NCBI RefSeq assembly: GCF_010500245.1
Contig: NZ_JAAGOX010000056.1
Span: 1-64,000, forward strand
DNA from: Ruegeria sp. PrR005
Lineage (GTDB): Bacteria; Pseudomonadota; Alphaproteobacteria; Rhodobacterales; Rhodobacteraceae
Length of the DNA stretch: 64,000 bases
Reading direction: 5' to 3'
A program made the position numbers and the translations under genes. Shown in pieces: positions 25,835 through 34,859 of the stretch. Numbering within the stretch: position 1 is the first letter of the stretch; every line of letters begins with the position of its first letter. The notes beneath the pieces are model-generated. The model did no database searches. It saw nothing but the letters and a program-made list of their open reading frames with translations, and was not told the DNA's origin.

Positions 25835-26605
25835 ATGAGCCCTTTGTTGCGGGTCGCAGGGATCGAAAAGCGCTATGGCGCGCGGATCGGTTGCACCGAT
25901 GTGAGCTTCGATCTCTATCCCGGCGAGGTGATGGGGATCGTGGGCGAAAGCGGCTCGGGCAAGTCGACGCTGCTCAACTGTCTGGCCGGGCATCTGGCGC
26001 CCGATGCGGGGCAGGTGATTTTTGACACCCGCCATATGGGACCGGTGGATACGGTCACCATGTCGGAACCCGAGCGGCGGATGCTGTCTCGCACCGACTG
26101 GGCCTTTGTCCACCAGCATGCCCGCGACGGGCTGCGCATGTCGGTGTCTGCGGGCGGCAATATCGGCGAGCGGCTGATGGCGGTGGGCGACCGGCATTAT
26201 GGCCGCATCCGAGCGGCGGCGCTCGACTGGCTGGACCGCGTCGAGATCGACGGCGCCCGGATCGACGACCGGCCTTCGGCCTTTTCCGGCGGCATGCAGC
26301 AACGCTTGCAGATTGCGCGCAATCTGGTGACCGGGCCGCGGCTGGTGTTCATGGACGAGCCCACGGGGGGGCTGGATGTGAGTGTGCAGGCGCGTCTTCT
26401 CGACCTTTTGCGCGGGCTGGTGCGGCGGATGGGGCTGAGCGCCATCATCGTCACCCATGACCTGGCGGTGGTGCGGTTGTTGGCCGACCGGTTGATGGTG
26501 ATGAAGGATGGGCGTGTGGTCGAGAGCGGGCTCACCGATCAGGTGCTGGACGATCCGCAGCATGGCTATACCCAATTGCTGGTGTCGAGTGTGTTGCAGG
26601 TCTGA
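25835..26605 (+). CDS. phnK: C-P lyase ABC-type ATPase PhnK
   Basis: A 256-residue ABC ATPase that docks on the PhnGHIJ core. Walker A is GESGSGKST, signature FSGGMQQRL, Walker B LVFMDEPTGGLD. Despite homology to oligopeptide-transport ATPases it has no permease partner here. GGGAGGTGAGCG directly precedes the ATG. Two AT-rich hairpins separate it from phnJ and a GC-rich repeat separates it from phnL. Confidence 0.95.
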   Translation: MSPLLRVAGIEKRYGARIGCTDVSFDLYPGEVMGIVGESGSGKSTLLNCLAGHLAPDAGQVIFDTRHMGPVDTVTMSEPERRMLSRTDWAFVHQHARDGLRMSVSAGGNIGERLMAVGDRHYGRIRAAALDWLDRVEIDGARIDDRPSAFSGGMQQRLQIARNLVTGPRLVFMDEPTGGLDVSVQARLLDLLRGLVRRMGLSAIIVTHDLAVVRLLADRLMVMKDGRVVESGLTDQVLDDPQHGYTQLLVSSVLQV

Positions 26606-26660
26606 GGGGGCGCTGCCCCCGCGCCTTTGGCGCTCCCCCGGAGTATTTGGGGCGAAATGA
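26606..26660 (+). repeat. Rhodobacterales-type GC-rich intergenic repeat between phnK and phnL
   Basis: Immediately after the phnK stop, GGGGGCGCTGCCCCC and GCGCCTTTGGCGC form adjacent hairpins followed by CTCCCCCGGAGTATTTGG. From memory, elements of this form are scattered between genes in Roseobacter-group genomes. It may act as a processing or partial termination signal. Confidence 0.6.
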
Positions 26661-26672
26661 AAGGGATTTGGG

Positions 26673-27356
26673 ATGATCGACATCCGTGACGTGAGCAAGA
26701 GTTTCACCCTGCACAATCAGGGCGGCGCGGTGATCCGGGTGATGGAAGGCGCTTCGCTGTATGTGGCGCCCGGCGAATGTGTGGCGCTGACCGGTGCGTC
26801 AGGGGCGGGTAAGTCCACCCTGATGCGGGTGATCTATGGCAATTACCTGGCGGCCTCGGGCTCTGTCCTCGTGGGCGGGCTGGACGTGGTCCGGGCCGAG
26901 CCGCGCGAGATCCTGCGATTGAGGCGCGAAGTGCTGGGCTATGTCAGCCAGTTCCTGCGGGTAGTGCCACGTGTGCCGACCGTCGAGGTGGTGGCCGAAC
27001 CGCTTTTGGCGCTGGGCGTGGACCCCGAGGCGGCGCGGGCGCGGGCCGAGGTGCTGCTCAGGCGGCTCAACATTCCCGAGCGGCTCTGGTCGCTGAGCCC
27101 CACCACCTTTTCCGGGGGCGAGCAGCAGCGGGTGAACATCGCGCGCGGCTTTGCCCATGCCTATCCGGCGATGTTGCTGGACGAGCCGACCGCAAGCCTC
27201 GACGCCGAGAACCGCGCCGTGGTGCTGGACCTGATCGCAGAGGCCAAGGCGCGCGGCGCGGCCATCGTCGGCATCTTTCACGATGTCGAAGCGCGGATGC
27301 GGGTCTGCGACCGGGTGGTCGATGTCTCGGGCTTTACGCCTGGGGCTGCGGCATGA
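26673..27356 (+). CDS. phnL: C-P lyase ABC-type ATPase PhnL
   Basis: A 227-residue LolD-like ABC ATPase required with PhnGHI for the nucleosidase step. Walker A is GASGAGKST, signature FSGGEQQRV, Walker B MLLDEPTASLD. Its stop overlaps the phnN start by 4 bp (ATGA), so phnL and phnN are coupled. Confidence 0.95.
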   Translation: MIDIRDVSKSFTLHNQGGAVIRVMEGASLYVAPGECVALTGASGAGKSTLMRVIYGNYLAASGSVLVGGLDVVRAEPREILRLRREVLGYVSQFLRVVPRVPTVEVVAEPLLALGVDPEAARARAEVLLRRLNIPERLWSLSPTTFSGGEQQRVNIARGFAHAYPAMLLDEPTASLDAENRAVVLDLIAEAKARGAAIVGIFHDVEARMRVCDRVVDVSGFTPGAAA

Positions 27357-27901
27357 GGCGGGTTCCGGTGATCGCGGTGGTGGGGCCTTCGGGCGTGGGC
27401 AAGGACAGCGTCATGGCCGCACTTGCCGCGCGTGACCCGGGGTTGCGCCTGATCCGCCGGGTGATCACCCGGTCGGAAGAGGCAGGTGGCGAGCCGTTCA
27501 CCGGCGTCTCGCAACAAACCTTCGACGCGATGCGCGCGGTGGGCGGTTTTGCCTTGAGCTGGCAGGCGCATGGGCTGAGCTATGGCATTCCGATGCCCTC
27601 GGACGCGGAACGTGCAGGGGCGCGGGCGTTGCTGGTCAACTTGTCGCGCGGCGTACTCTTACGCGCGCAGGAGGTGTTTCGCCCCTTTACAGTGCTGTCC
27701 CTGACAGCGCGGCCCGAGGTGCTGGCAGCGCGGCTGGCCGCGCGCGGGCGCGAGGATGCGGCAGGTCAGGCGCAACGGCTGGGGCGCGCCGACATGGCCC
27801 TGCCCGAGGGGCTGCGCCGGGTGATCACGATCGACAATTCAGGCCCGCTCGACCGCACGGTCGAGGCGGTTCTGGCCCATCTTCAGCGGGAAAGCGCGTA
27901 G
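27353..27901 (+). CDS. phnN: Ribose 1,5-bisphosphate phosphokinase PhnN
   Basis: A 182-residue guanylate-kinase-like P-loop enzyme (VVGPSGVGKDSVM near the N-terminus). It phosphorylates ribose 1,5-bisphosphate to PRPP, recycling the sugar made by the C-P lyase route. It is coupled to phnL. The 3' end overlaps the convergent DUF1045 gene by 19 bp. Confidence 0.93.
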   Translation: MRRVPVIAVVGPSGVGKDSVMAALAARDPGLRLIRRVITRSEEAGGEPFTGVSQQTFDAMRAVGGFALSWQAHGLSYGIPMPSDAERAGARALLVNLSRGVLLRAQEVFRPFTVLSLTARPEVLAARLAARGREDAAGQAQRLGRADMALPEGLRRVITIDNSGPLDRTVEAVLAHLQRESA

Positions 27902-28566
27902 CGATGGATCAGGTGAAACCGGCCATCTGCGGCCTCGCCCACCAGGGCCAGATCACCCAGGGTGAACGGCACCGGCAGCAAGGGCCCGAGGCGGTCCTGC
28001 AACAGGGCCTGCGCCCGCGCCAGCAAGTCATCGTCCAGCCGTCCGGTCAGGGTGATGTGAAAACGGAACTGGTCGAGCACATAGGGATAGCCCCAGTGGG
28101 TCAGATGCGCGTCCTGCGCCGGGGTGAGCCGGGCGGCGCGGCGGCGCGCCAGCTCCTGCGGCGTAGCGGGGGCGCGAAACGGGTCCAACTCGGTGACGCA
28201 GGCCGCCGCCAGCGCGTTCAGCTCGGTCAGGTCCCCCACCGGGCGCAGGGCGAGGAACCGGCCCAGCCGGGCGATCTCCAGCTCCTCCAGCGTCACCGCC
28301 GGGCGGCGGGCGGCCAGCTCTGCGCAGGCCCGGTGCAGCGCGTCGATATCCTGCCCCCCGGTCAGGCGAAACGGCGGTTTCATCGTGGCATGCAGCCCGT
28401 ATTTGCGCGGCGTTGCGGTCAGTGCGGCCACATCCAGTCCGGTGCCTTCTGGATGCGCCACCTCCTGCCCGGTCTCGACATCCCAGCCCAGCCAGGCGGC
28501 GCCGAACCCTGTCCAGGCCGCGGACGCGGGCGGCAGGAAATAGATCGCGTATCGCAGGAATGTCAC
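27883..28566 (-). CDS. DUF1045 phosphonate-associated 2H-phosphoesterase-like protein
   Basis: A 227-residue DUF1045 protein. The two HxT/S-type motifs of the 2H phosphoesterase superfamily are visible as LHATMKPPF and FHITLTG. Members are almost always next to phn genes and probably hydrolyse a cyclic phosphate intermediate such as ribose 1,2-cyclic phosphate; that activity is inferred. The GTG start has AGGAGG 5 nt upstream. It is divergent from phnM and convergent with phnN. Confidence 0.88.
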   Translation of the reverse strand: MTFLRYAIYFLPPASAAWTGFGAAWLGWDVETGQEVAHPEGTGLDVAALTATPRKYGLHATMKPPFRLTGGQDIDALHRACAELAARRPAVTLEELEIARLGRFLALRPVGDLTELNALAAACVTELDPFRAPATPQELARRRAARLTPAQDAHLTHWGYPYVLDQFRFHITLTGRLDDDLLARAQALLQDRLGPLLPVPFTLGDLALVGEAADGRFHLIHRYALSR

Positions 28567-28619
28567 ATTGGCCTCCTATGTCGTGGCCTTCACCCATGCT
28601 CCAACCAGATGAAGTTCAG

Positions 28620-29762
28620 ATGACAGATGAAATGATCCTTGCCAATGCCACGCTGGTTCTGCCCGGCGAAACCGTGACCGGCAGCCTGCGGGTGGTGGAT
28701 GGAACCATCGCCGAGATCGCCCAGAGCGCGCGCGTGCCCGCCGGTGCCGTCGATTGCGGCGGTGATATGCTGGCGCCAGGGCTGGTGGAGCTGCATACCG
28801 ACAATCTTGAACGCCATATCCAGCCGCGTCCCAAGGTTGACTGGCCGCATGCCGCCGCCATCCTGGCCCATGACGCGGAACTGGCCAGTACCGGCATCAC
28901 CACGGTGTTCGATGCGATGCGGGTGGGATCGATCCCCTCGGGCGCGGGGCGCTACCTGAGATACGCCCGCAGCCTGTCGCGCGAGCTGTGGCAGTTGCGC
29001 GAGGCGGAGGCGCTGAAGATCAGCCATTTCCTGCATCTGCGGGCCGAGGTCTGTTCGGAAACCCTGGTCGAGGAGCTGGACGAGTTCACACCCGAGGACC
29101 GGGTCGGTCTGGTCTCGCTGATGGATCACACGCCGGGCCAGCGGCAGTTCCGCGACATGGCCAAGCTTGAAACCTATATGAAGGGCAGGAATGCGATGGA
29201 TGACGATACGTTCCTGCAACATATCAGCCATCTCAGGATGCTGCGCGAGCGTAATGGCGACCGGCACGAGGCCGAGACGGTCAAGGCCGCGGCGCGGCTG
29301 GGGTCGGTGCTGGCCAGCCACGACGACACGACGCCCGAACAGGTGGCGCTGTCGGCGGGCCACGGTATCCGCCTGGCCGAGTTTCCCACCACGATCGAGG
29401 CGGCCGAGGCCTGCCATGCCCATGGCATCAAGGTGATCATGGGGGCGCCGAACCTGATCCGGGGCGGGTCACATTCCGGCAATGTGGCGGCACAGGATCT
29501 GGCCGAACGCGGCCTGCTCGACATCCTCAGCTCGGATTACGTGCCTTCGGCGCTGCTCTTTTCGGCGGTGCGGCTGGGCGAGTTGTGGGGCGATCTGGCC
29601 CGGGGACTGGCCACGGTGACACGGACACCTGCCCACGCGGTGGGGCTGCACGACCGGGGCGAGATCGCGCCGGGGCTGCGGGCCGACCTGATCCAGTTCC
29701 GGATGCGCGAAGGGGTGCCGGCTCTGCAATCGGTCTGGTCGCGCGGCCAGCGGGTCGCCTAA
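28620..29762 (+). CDS. phnM: Alpha-D-ribose 1-methylphosphonate 5-triphosphate diphosphatase PhnM
   Basis: A 380-residue amidohydrolase-fold enzyme that removes diphosphate from the ribose phosphonate triphosphate before PhnJ acts. The metal-binding region is LVELHTDNLERHIQPRP; later LASHDDTTPEQV and the C-terminal DRGEIAPGLRADLIQF are typical. The start at 28620 gives the usual length; ATG at 28597 would add eight residues. It is set apart from phnGHIJKLN by the DUF1045 gene on the other strand, so it must be transcribed separately. Confidence 0.94.
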   Translation: MTDEMILANATLVLPGETVTGSLRVVDGTIAEIAQSARVPAGAVDCGGDMLAPGLVELHTDNLERHIQPRPKVDWPHAAAILAHDAELASTGITTVFDAMRVGSIPSGAGRYLRYARSLSRELWQLREAEALKISHFLHLRAEVCSETLVEELDEFTPEDRVGLVSLMDHTPGQRQFRDMAKLETYMKGRNAMDDDTFLQHISHLRMLRERNGDRHEAETVKAAARLGSVLASHDDTTPEQVALSAGHGIRLAEFPTTIEAAEACHAHGIKVIMGAPNLIRGGSHSGNVAAQDLAERGLLDILSSDYVPSALLFSAVRLGELWGDLARGLATVTRTPAHAVGLHDRGEIAPGLRADLIQFRMREGVPALQSVWSRGQRVA

Positions 29763-29794
29763 GCGTTCCGGGCAAAGCGAGCCGCGCCAACCGG

Positions 29795-30226
29795 TCAGGG
29801 CCGGACGAATTTCGCGGCGCCCGGCTGCTGGCGGGGTGGCGCGTCGCTTGTCGGGGTCATGGCCGCCAGTGCAGGCGGGGCATCGCAGGCGATGCCATCC
29901 AGATCGGTATCGTTGCGGGCATGATAGCCCGGCCCGCCAACCTGAGACGGCGCAAGGCCGACGGAATGCGCCACCTCGCACCCGGCCAGCGCGGCCAGAT
30001 GCCGCAGCGCAAGCTCGGGCTCATAGGGGCTGGTGCGGATGAAAACCCCCAGCGCGGTGGTCGCGGTCAGCACCGGGATCGAGGCCAGAAGCATCACGAT
30101 CCGCAGTGGCGACAGTGCCCGCGCCCGGGTCCGTTCGGCGCGTTTCTGACGGCGCGACGGGGCAGGCTGGCCGGTCTGGGCCAACTCGGGATAGAGCGCT
30201 TGGCGGATGGCTTGCAATTCGGACAT
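29795..30226 (-). CDS. Excalibur calcium-binding domain protein, membrane-anchored
   Basis: A 143-residue protein: basic cytoplasmic N-terminus (RRQKRAERTRARA), one membrane helix (IVMLLASIPVLTATTALGVF), and a C-terminal excalibur domain with the EF-hand-like loop DTDLDGIACD preceded by CEVAHSVG and GGPGY. The domain should sit in the periplasm with its two cysteines bridged. Excalibur domains are best known from Gram-positive surface nucleases, and the ligand function here is unproven. It converges on phnM. Confidence 0.8.
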   Translation of the reverse strand: MSELQAIRQALYPELAQTGQPAPSRRQKRAERTRARALSPLRIVMLLASIPVLTATTALGVFIRTSPYEPELALRHLAALAGCEVAHSVGLAPSQVGGPGYHARNDTDLDGIACDAPPALAAMTPTSDAPPRQQPGAAKFVRP

Positions 30227-30401
30227 GGCCCAAGGGTGACGCTTGAATGTGGCGGCGTGATGGCAAACATTTGGATGGGTCCCGGGTGTCTTCTAGTACA
30301 TTGAAAAACAAAAGTTTAATTATTTTTTGACGGCACTTGCGCGCGACCGGAACCTCCCCATTTACCATTCGGTTTCAACCCATGCTCAAAGGAGCACCCC
30401 A

Positions 30402-30650
30402 ATGCGCGGCTTTTTCCTTGCTGCAACCCTGCTCGTCGCGACTCCGGTCCTTGCTGACGAGGTCACCGGCACCATTCTGGCCTATGATCGCGTGGACGGT
30501 CTGATCGTTCTCGACGACAAGACCGTCTGGTCGCTGGAATTCGTGGCCGAGGTGCCCGAGGGGCTCGTTTCGGGTGACGAGGTACATATCGTCTATGAAA
30601 CCGCCGGCGAGGACGGGATCACCAAGATCTCGGCGATCCATCGCAAGTAG
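30402..30650 (+). CDS. DUF1344 small exported protein
   Basis: An 82-residue protein with a signal peptide (MRGFFLAATLLVATPVLA, cleavage before DE) and a DUF1344 body (VTGTILAYDRVDGLIVLDDK). It is probably a periplasmic beta-barrel domain; function is unknown. AAAGGAG lies 7 nt before the ATG, which fixes the start. The 175 bp upstream are AT-rich and unlike the rest of the region. Confidence 0.8.
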   Translation: MRGFFLAATLLVATPVLADEVTGTILAYDRVDGLIVLDDKTVWSLEFVAEVPEGLVSGDEVHIVYETAGEDGITKISAIHRK

Positions 30651-30661
30651 CCAATGCACCC

Positions 30662-30692
30662 CGGCATGCCTCGGACCTGACGGGGCATGCCG
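30662..30692 (+). terminator. Stem-loop after the DUF1344 gene
   Basis: Nine-bp stem CGGCATGCC/GGCATGCCG with a 13-nt loop, 12 bp after the stop codon. There is no T tract, so it may only partly terminate. Confidence 0.45.
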
Positions 30693-30847
30693 CATGGATA
30701 CATGTTCGTCCCGTCGCCCTTGCATTGGCGCGGGGGCCTGTGAGTTTTCTGAAACTGTTGGCTTTGCGCGGGGCACAGCGGTAACCTGAGGCCAGGACAA
30801 CAGGCTGCCCGGACCGTTTTGGCCGCTGCCTTGGGTGGACAATCGAC

Positions 30848-31879
30848 ATGAAGGCAGCCACCGAAGTAACCGAGAGCCTCGCGCGTTTTCCGCGCGCCAC
30901 GTTGATGTCGGGCGCAACCCCGGTCGAACGGCTCGACCGTTTGTCCAACCTGCTGGACATCGACCTCTGGATGAAGCGCGACGATCTGACCGGGCTGAGC
31001 TTCGGGGGCAACAAGACCCGACAACTGGAATTCTACTTTGGCGACGCGCTGGCCCGGGGGGCTGACACGGTTCTGATCACGGGCGCGGTACAGTCGAATT
31101 TCGTGCGCGCCGCGGCGGCCGCGGCGGCGCGGCTCGGGATGCGGGCAATCCTGCAACTGGAAGAGCGCGTGCCCGGCATGGGCGATCTCTACCACAGCTC
31201 CGGCAACGTGCTGCTGGCCCGGATCCTTGGCGCCGAACATATCCGCTTTCCGGTGGGCGAAGACGAGAGCGGCGCCGATGCCGCCCTGCACCGGCGGGCC
31301 GAGGCGCTGCGGGCCGAAGGGCGCAAACCCTATGTCATCCATCTTGGTTCCGATCATTCGCCGCTGGGCGCGCTGGGCTATGTCGCCGGGGGCGCCGAGC
31401 TGCTCGGGCAGATGGATGATTTCGACGCCGCGGTGGTGCCCTCGGGCAGCGGCTCCACCCATGCCGGGTTCCTCACCGGCCTGCGCCTTGCCGGGCACGC
31501 GGCGCCGGTCTACGGCATCTGTGTGCGCCGCGACGCCGACCAGCAACACCGGCGTATCGAGACCGTGCTGACCCGGCTTTCCGGTCTCGTGGAGTTCGAC
31601 CCGGCGCGTGTGCTGGGCGGGATCAGCCTGTGGGATGGCGCGCTTGCGCCGGGCTATGGTCTGGTCGGAGAGACCACGCAAGAGGCGCTGACCCTGATGG
31701 CGCGGACCGAAGGCGTGTTCCTCGACCCGGTCTATACCGCCAAGACCTTTGCCGGGCTGCTCGGCCTGCTGCGTCAGGGCATCATCGGCAAAGGTCAAAA
31801 GGTCGTGCTGCTGCACACCGGCGGCCAGGCGGCGCTTTTCGCCTATCAGGAAGAGCTGGATGCCTTGCTGGATCGCTGA
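30848..31879 (+). CDS. PLP-dependent D-cysteine desulfhydrase / ACC-deaminase family enzyme
   Basis: A 343-residue fold-type II PLP enzyme. The PLP lysine lies in SFGGNKTRQLEF (about residue 56) and the phosphate-binding loop is VVPSGSGSTHAG. Family members include D-cysteine desulfhydrase, ACC deaminase and L-cysteate sulfo-lyase (CuyA). Roseobacters carry CuyA-like paralogues, so a role in organosulfur turnover is plausible, but substrate cannot be assigned from sequence alone. It is monocistronic, followed by tRNA-Arg on the other strand. Confidence 0.85.
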   Translation: MKAATEVTESLARFPRATLMSGATPVERLDRLSNLLDIDLWMKRDDLTGLSFGGNKTRQLEFYFGDALARGADTVLITGAVQSNFVRAAAAAAARLGMRAILQLEERVPGMGDLYHSSGNVLLARILGAEHIRFPVGEDESGADAALHRRAEALRAEGRKPYVIHLGSDHSPLGALGYVAGGAELLGQMDDFDAAVVPSGSGSTHAGFLTGLRLAGHAAPVYGICVRRDADQQHRRIETVLTRLSGLVEFDPARVLGGISLWDGALAPGYGLVGETTQEALTLMARTEGVFLDPVYTAKTFAGLLGLLRQGIIGKGQKVVLLHTGGQAALFAYQEELDALLDR

Positions 31880-31902
31880 GCACGCACGGCGGACAAGGAT
31901 GA

Positions 31903-31979
31903 TGGCGATCCCACGAGGACTCGAACCCCGAACCTGCTGATTAGAAGTCAGCTGCTCTATCCAGTTGAGCTATGGGACC
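31903..31979 (-). tRNA. tRNA-Arg (TCT anticodon)
   Basis: A 77-nt cloverleaf on the minus strand: acceptor GGTCCCA pairs with TGGGATC, the D arm contains AGCTCAACTGGATAGAGC, the anticodon stem-loop is CTGACTTCTAATCAG with anticodon TCT, and the T loop is TTCGAGT. CCA is encoded. It reads rare AGA codons. Confidence 0.95.
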
Positions 31980-32013
31980 GCTGGCGCCTGTTATGCCACG
32001 CGCGGGGCGGGGG

Positions 32014-32490
32014 TCAAGCGGCGGTGCGCAGGTCCAGGTGCATGAATGTGGACCAGGGGTCTTCGGCATAGTCGTCGAACGGGCCGCATTCGACGAAGCC
32101 GTAGCGCTCATAAAGGGTGCGCGCAGGCCGGAAATCCTCGGTCGAGCCTGTTTCCAGATAGACCCCCCGGGCGCCCTGCGCGCGGGCATGGTCCAGCAGA
32201 AACTCCAGCATGGCGCGGCCCGCGCCGGTGCCGCGCGCCTCGGCCACCGTATGCATCGACTTCAGCTCCATCGCGCCGTCCGGCAGGGTTCTGAGCGCAC
32301 CCATGCCCACCGGCACGCCGCCGTCGCGGATCAGGAAGAACGCCACATCCGGCGTGTCCAGCCCGCCGCCGTCCAGCACGTGACAGCTCTCCTCGGGCGA
32401 TTGCGCGGCCATCAGCGCCACGTGGCGCGCGATCAGCGCCGCCGCCTCGGGACGGGCCGGGCTGGTCCGTTCGATCAGGAACTCCGGCAA
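32014..32490 (-). CDS. GNAT-family N-acetyltransferase
   Basis: A 158-residue acetyltransferase with the acetyl-CoA loop EARGTGAGRAMLEFLLDHA (motif A) and a C-terminal YERYGFVECGPFDDY typical of small GNATs; substrate unknown. The TTG start at 32490 is chosen because GAGG lies 5 nt upstream and it begins 7 bp after the upstream gene's stop. The frame stays open further but runs through the neighbouring coding sequence. Likely cotranscribed with the complex I subunit gene. Confidence 0.82.
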   Translation of the reverse strand: MPEFLIERTSPARPEAAALIARHVALMAAQSPEESCHVLDGGGLDTPDVAFFLIRDGGVPVGMGALRTLPDGAMELKSMHTVAEARGTGAGRAMLEFLLDHARAQGARGVYLETGSTEDFRPARTLYERYGFVECGPFDDYAEDPWSTFMHLDLRTAA

Positions 32491-32497
32491 GATGGCC

Positions 32498-32809
32498 TCA
32501 ATGGGTCCAGGGGCCGCGCCGGTCGGTGGCGAAATTCTCGCCATAGCCGCGCGCGCGCAGGTTGGGCTTGCGCTTGTGCGGTTCGGTGACCACGGCGTCA
32601 ATCCCGTGCGACTTGGCATAATCCAGCGCCGCTTCCTTGCTGTCGAACCGCAGCCGGACCTGGGTCTGGGTGTCATCGGACGAGGTCCAGCCCATCAGCG
32701 GATCGACCTCGCGCGCCGAGCCTTGGGCGTATTCCAGAACCCATTGGCGGGTCTTGGCCATGCCCGAGGTCATGGCATTCCGGGCGGGCTGGTAGATCCG
32801 TGCGCGCAT
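32498..32809 (-). CDS. NDUFS4-like accessory subunit of respiratory complex I
   Basis: A 103-residue ETC complex I subunit domain protein, homologous to the mitochondrial 18-kDa NDUFS4 subunit, an alphaproteobacterial heritage. Visible blocks are [36 protein letters not shown] and the C-terminal [17 protein letters not shown]. It would bind the peripheral arm of NADH dehydrogenase. It lies away from the nuo operon, with a GNAT gene in tandem. Confidence 0.9.
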   Translation of the reverse strand: MRARIYQPARNAMTSGMAKTRQWVLEYAQGSAREVDPLMGWTSSDDTQTQVRLRFDSKEAALDYAKSHGIDAVVTEPHKRKPNLRARGYGENFATDRRGPWTH

Positions 32810-32966
32810 CGCTGTCTCCGTCGTGTTCGGCTGGTCTCTATATGCGCGGATCGGCGCGAACGGGCAAGACCGTTTTCCGCGACCGGTCGTCGCCCGGGCA
32901 AAGATCGCAGGCGGATCGGGCGACAGCCCGCTGGACCGGAGGGGTGAACTGCCCTACCAATCAAAT

Positions 32967-34739
32967 ATGGACAACGAACAGATATCGCGGCGCCTCTCAG
33001 CCATACTTGCCGCCGATATCGTGGGATATTCGCGGCTGATGGCCGAGGACGAATCCGGAACGCTCGGCGCGCTGAACCGGCACCGGAGCGAGGTGTTCGA
33101 TCCTTGCGTGTCCCGCAACAGCGGCCGCATCGTCAAACTGATGGGCGACGGTGCCTTGGTCGAGTTCCTGAGCGTGTTCGACGCGGTGCAATGCGCCAGG
33201 GAGATACAGGAAACCATGGCCCGGCTGGACGATCCCGCCGGCATCGTTCTCAGGATCGGCGTCAACCTCGGCGACGTCATCCTTCAGGATGACGACATCT
33301 TTGGCGATGGCGTGAACGTTGCCAGCCGGTTGGAGCAGTTGGCCCGTCCGGGCGGCATGTGCGTCTCTTTCGTGGTACAGGAAAGCCTGGGCGACCGCCT
33401 GGGGATCACCTTTCAGGATGGCGGGCAGGTGTCGGTCAAGAACATCGACCGCGCCCTGCGGGTGTTCCATTGGCATCCGCAGGATGCATCGGCGCCACCC
33501 GGAACCGCACCGGGGCCTGCCGCGGCAAGATCGCGGGAACCCGGCTATGCCATCGCCGTTCTGCCGCTGGACAACATGTCGGGCGATCCCGAGCAGGAGT
33601 ATTTCTCGGACGGGATCAGCGAGGATATCATCACCGACCTGTCCAAGGTGTCGGGCCTGACCGTGATCGCCCGCAACTCCAGCTTTGCCTACAAGGGCAA
33701 GTCCATCGACCTGCGCATCGTCGGGCGCGAGCTGGGTGTCACCCATGTTCTCGAAGGCAGCGTCCGGCGCGCGGGCCAGCGCGTGCGCATCACCGCCCAG
33801 CTGATCGACGCCGCCAACGGCAGCCATGTCTGGGCGGACCGCTACGACCGGGACCTGACCGACATTTTCGCGGTGCAGGACGAGGTGACGTTGGAAATCG
33901 TCAAGGCGCTCAAGGTCTCGCTGTCGTCTCGCGAACGGGCGAATATCGCCGATGTCGGCACCTCGAACATCGACGCACACGAAGACTACATGCGCATGCG
34001 CGGCTTCCTGTTCTTCCCCGGCATGAATGCCGAGGGCTGGCGCAAGGCTGTCGCTTATGGCGAGCGCGCCATCGCCCGCGACCCCGGCTATGCCGACGCT
34101 TATGGCATGCTGGCCCTCATGCACCTGCTGGACTTCCACAATCGCTGGTCCGGCGCGCCCTCGGAAGAGGCGATGCAAAAGGCGGATACCCTGGTCCGGC
34201 GCAGCCTGGAGCTTGGCCCCGACAATATCTGGTCCAACAACGCCTATGCCGCCATTGCCCGCTGGCAGGGCAAGCTGGACGAAGCCTTGCAGGCGCTCGA
34301 CACCGCGATGGCCACAAGCGCGGATTACGCGTTGGGCTGGTTCACTCGGGGCGAGATCGAGATTGCCCAGGGCAAGCTGGACGATGCGATCGAACACCTG
34401 GAACGCGCGATCCGGCTGGATCCGTCGTTCCGGCATCAGTTCATGCAATTCCTTGCCATGGCCCACTTCCTCAAGGGCAGTTTCGAGACCGCGGCGCTGT
34501 TTCTGAGAGAGCGGGTCTTTCTGGTCAAGGATACCGATATCGGCCGCGCCTGGCTGGCCTCGGCGCTGGGGCATCTGGGCGAGGGGGCCGAGGCCCGCCG
34601 CATCTGGCAGGAGATGCTGGAGATCAACCCGACATTCGACATCCGGACCCGGCTGGCCCGGCTGACCCTGACCGATCCCGCACACGAGCAGTTGGTCTTG
34701 CAGGGTCTCGAAAAGGCGGGCCTTTCGATCACCGTCTAG
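32967..34739 (+). CDS. Class III adenylate/guanylate cyclase with TolB-like and TPR domains (cyclase 1)
   Basis: A 590-residue cytosolic protein. Residues 8-175 are a class III cyclase domain with metal-binding Asp in AADIVGYS and MGDGALVEF, base-recognition Lys in IVKLMGDG, and transition-state Asn/Arg in DGVNVASRLEQL. Residues about 190-330 form a TolB-like domain (AVLPLDNMSGDPEQEYFSDG), and the C-terminus holds TPR repeats (residues about 350-580). All catalytic residues look intact, so cAMP or cGMP synthesis is predicted. It is the first of four cyclase-domain genes within 8 kb. Confidence 0.9.
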   Translation: MDNEQISRRLSAILAADIVGYSRLMAEDESGTLGALNRHRSEVFDPCVSRNSGRIVKLMGDGALVEFLSVFDAVQCAREIQETMARLDDPAGIVLRIGVNLGDVILQDDDIFGDGVNVASRLEQLARPGGMCVSFVVQESLGDRLGITFQDGGQVSVKNIDRALRVFHWHPQDASAPPGTAPGPAAARSREPGYAIAVLPLDNMSGDPEQEYFSDGISEDIITDLSKVSGLTVIARNSSFAYKGKSIDLRIVGRELGVTHVLEGSVRRAGQRVRITAQLIDAANGSHVWADRYDRDLTDIFAVQDEVTLEIVKALKVSLSSRERANIADVGTSNIDAHEDYMRMRGFLFFPGMNAEGWRKAVAYGERAIARDPGYADAYGMLALMHLLDFHNRWSGAPSEEAMQKADTLVRRSLELGPDNIWSNNAYAAIARWQGKLDEALQALDTAMATSADYALGWFTRGEIEIAQGKLDDAIEHLERAIRLDPSFRHQFMQFLAMAHFLKGSFETAALFLRERVFLVKDTDIGRAWLASALGHLGEGAEARRIWQEMLEINPTFDIRTRLARLTLTDPAHEQLVLQGLEKAGLSITV

Positions 34740-34774
34740 GCTCCGACCCGCCGCCGCCCAGACCAACCACAAAA

Positions 34775-34798
34775 AAAGCCCCCGCATGCGGGGGCTTT
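34775..34798. terminator. Bidirectional terminator between cyclase 1 and cspA
   Basis: AAAGCCCCCGCATGCGGGGGCTTT, preceded by four further A residues, lies between two convergent genes. GC stem with A/T flanks serves both strands. Confidence 0.9.
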
Positions 34799-34859
34799 CG
34801 GAATAGTCGCCAAGAACCGGCGGCGCGCCGTGGCGCGCCCGCACGGTGCCTGCGCTGGC

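Noticed and set aside
32491-32676. N-terminal extension of the GNAT gene into the NDUFS4-like gene
   Set aside because: The extra residues are the other frame of the neighbouring gene, and a TTG with a ribosome site lies right after that gene's stop.
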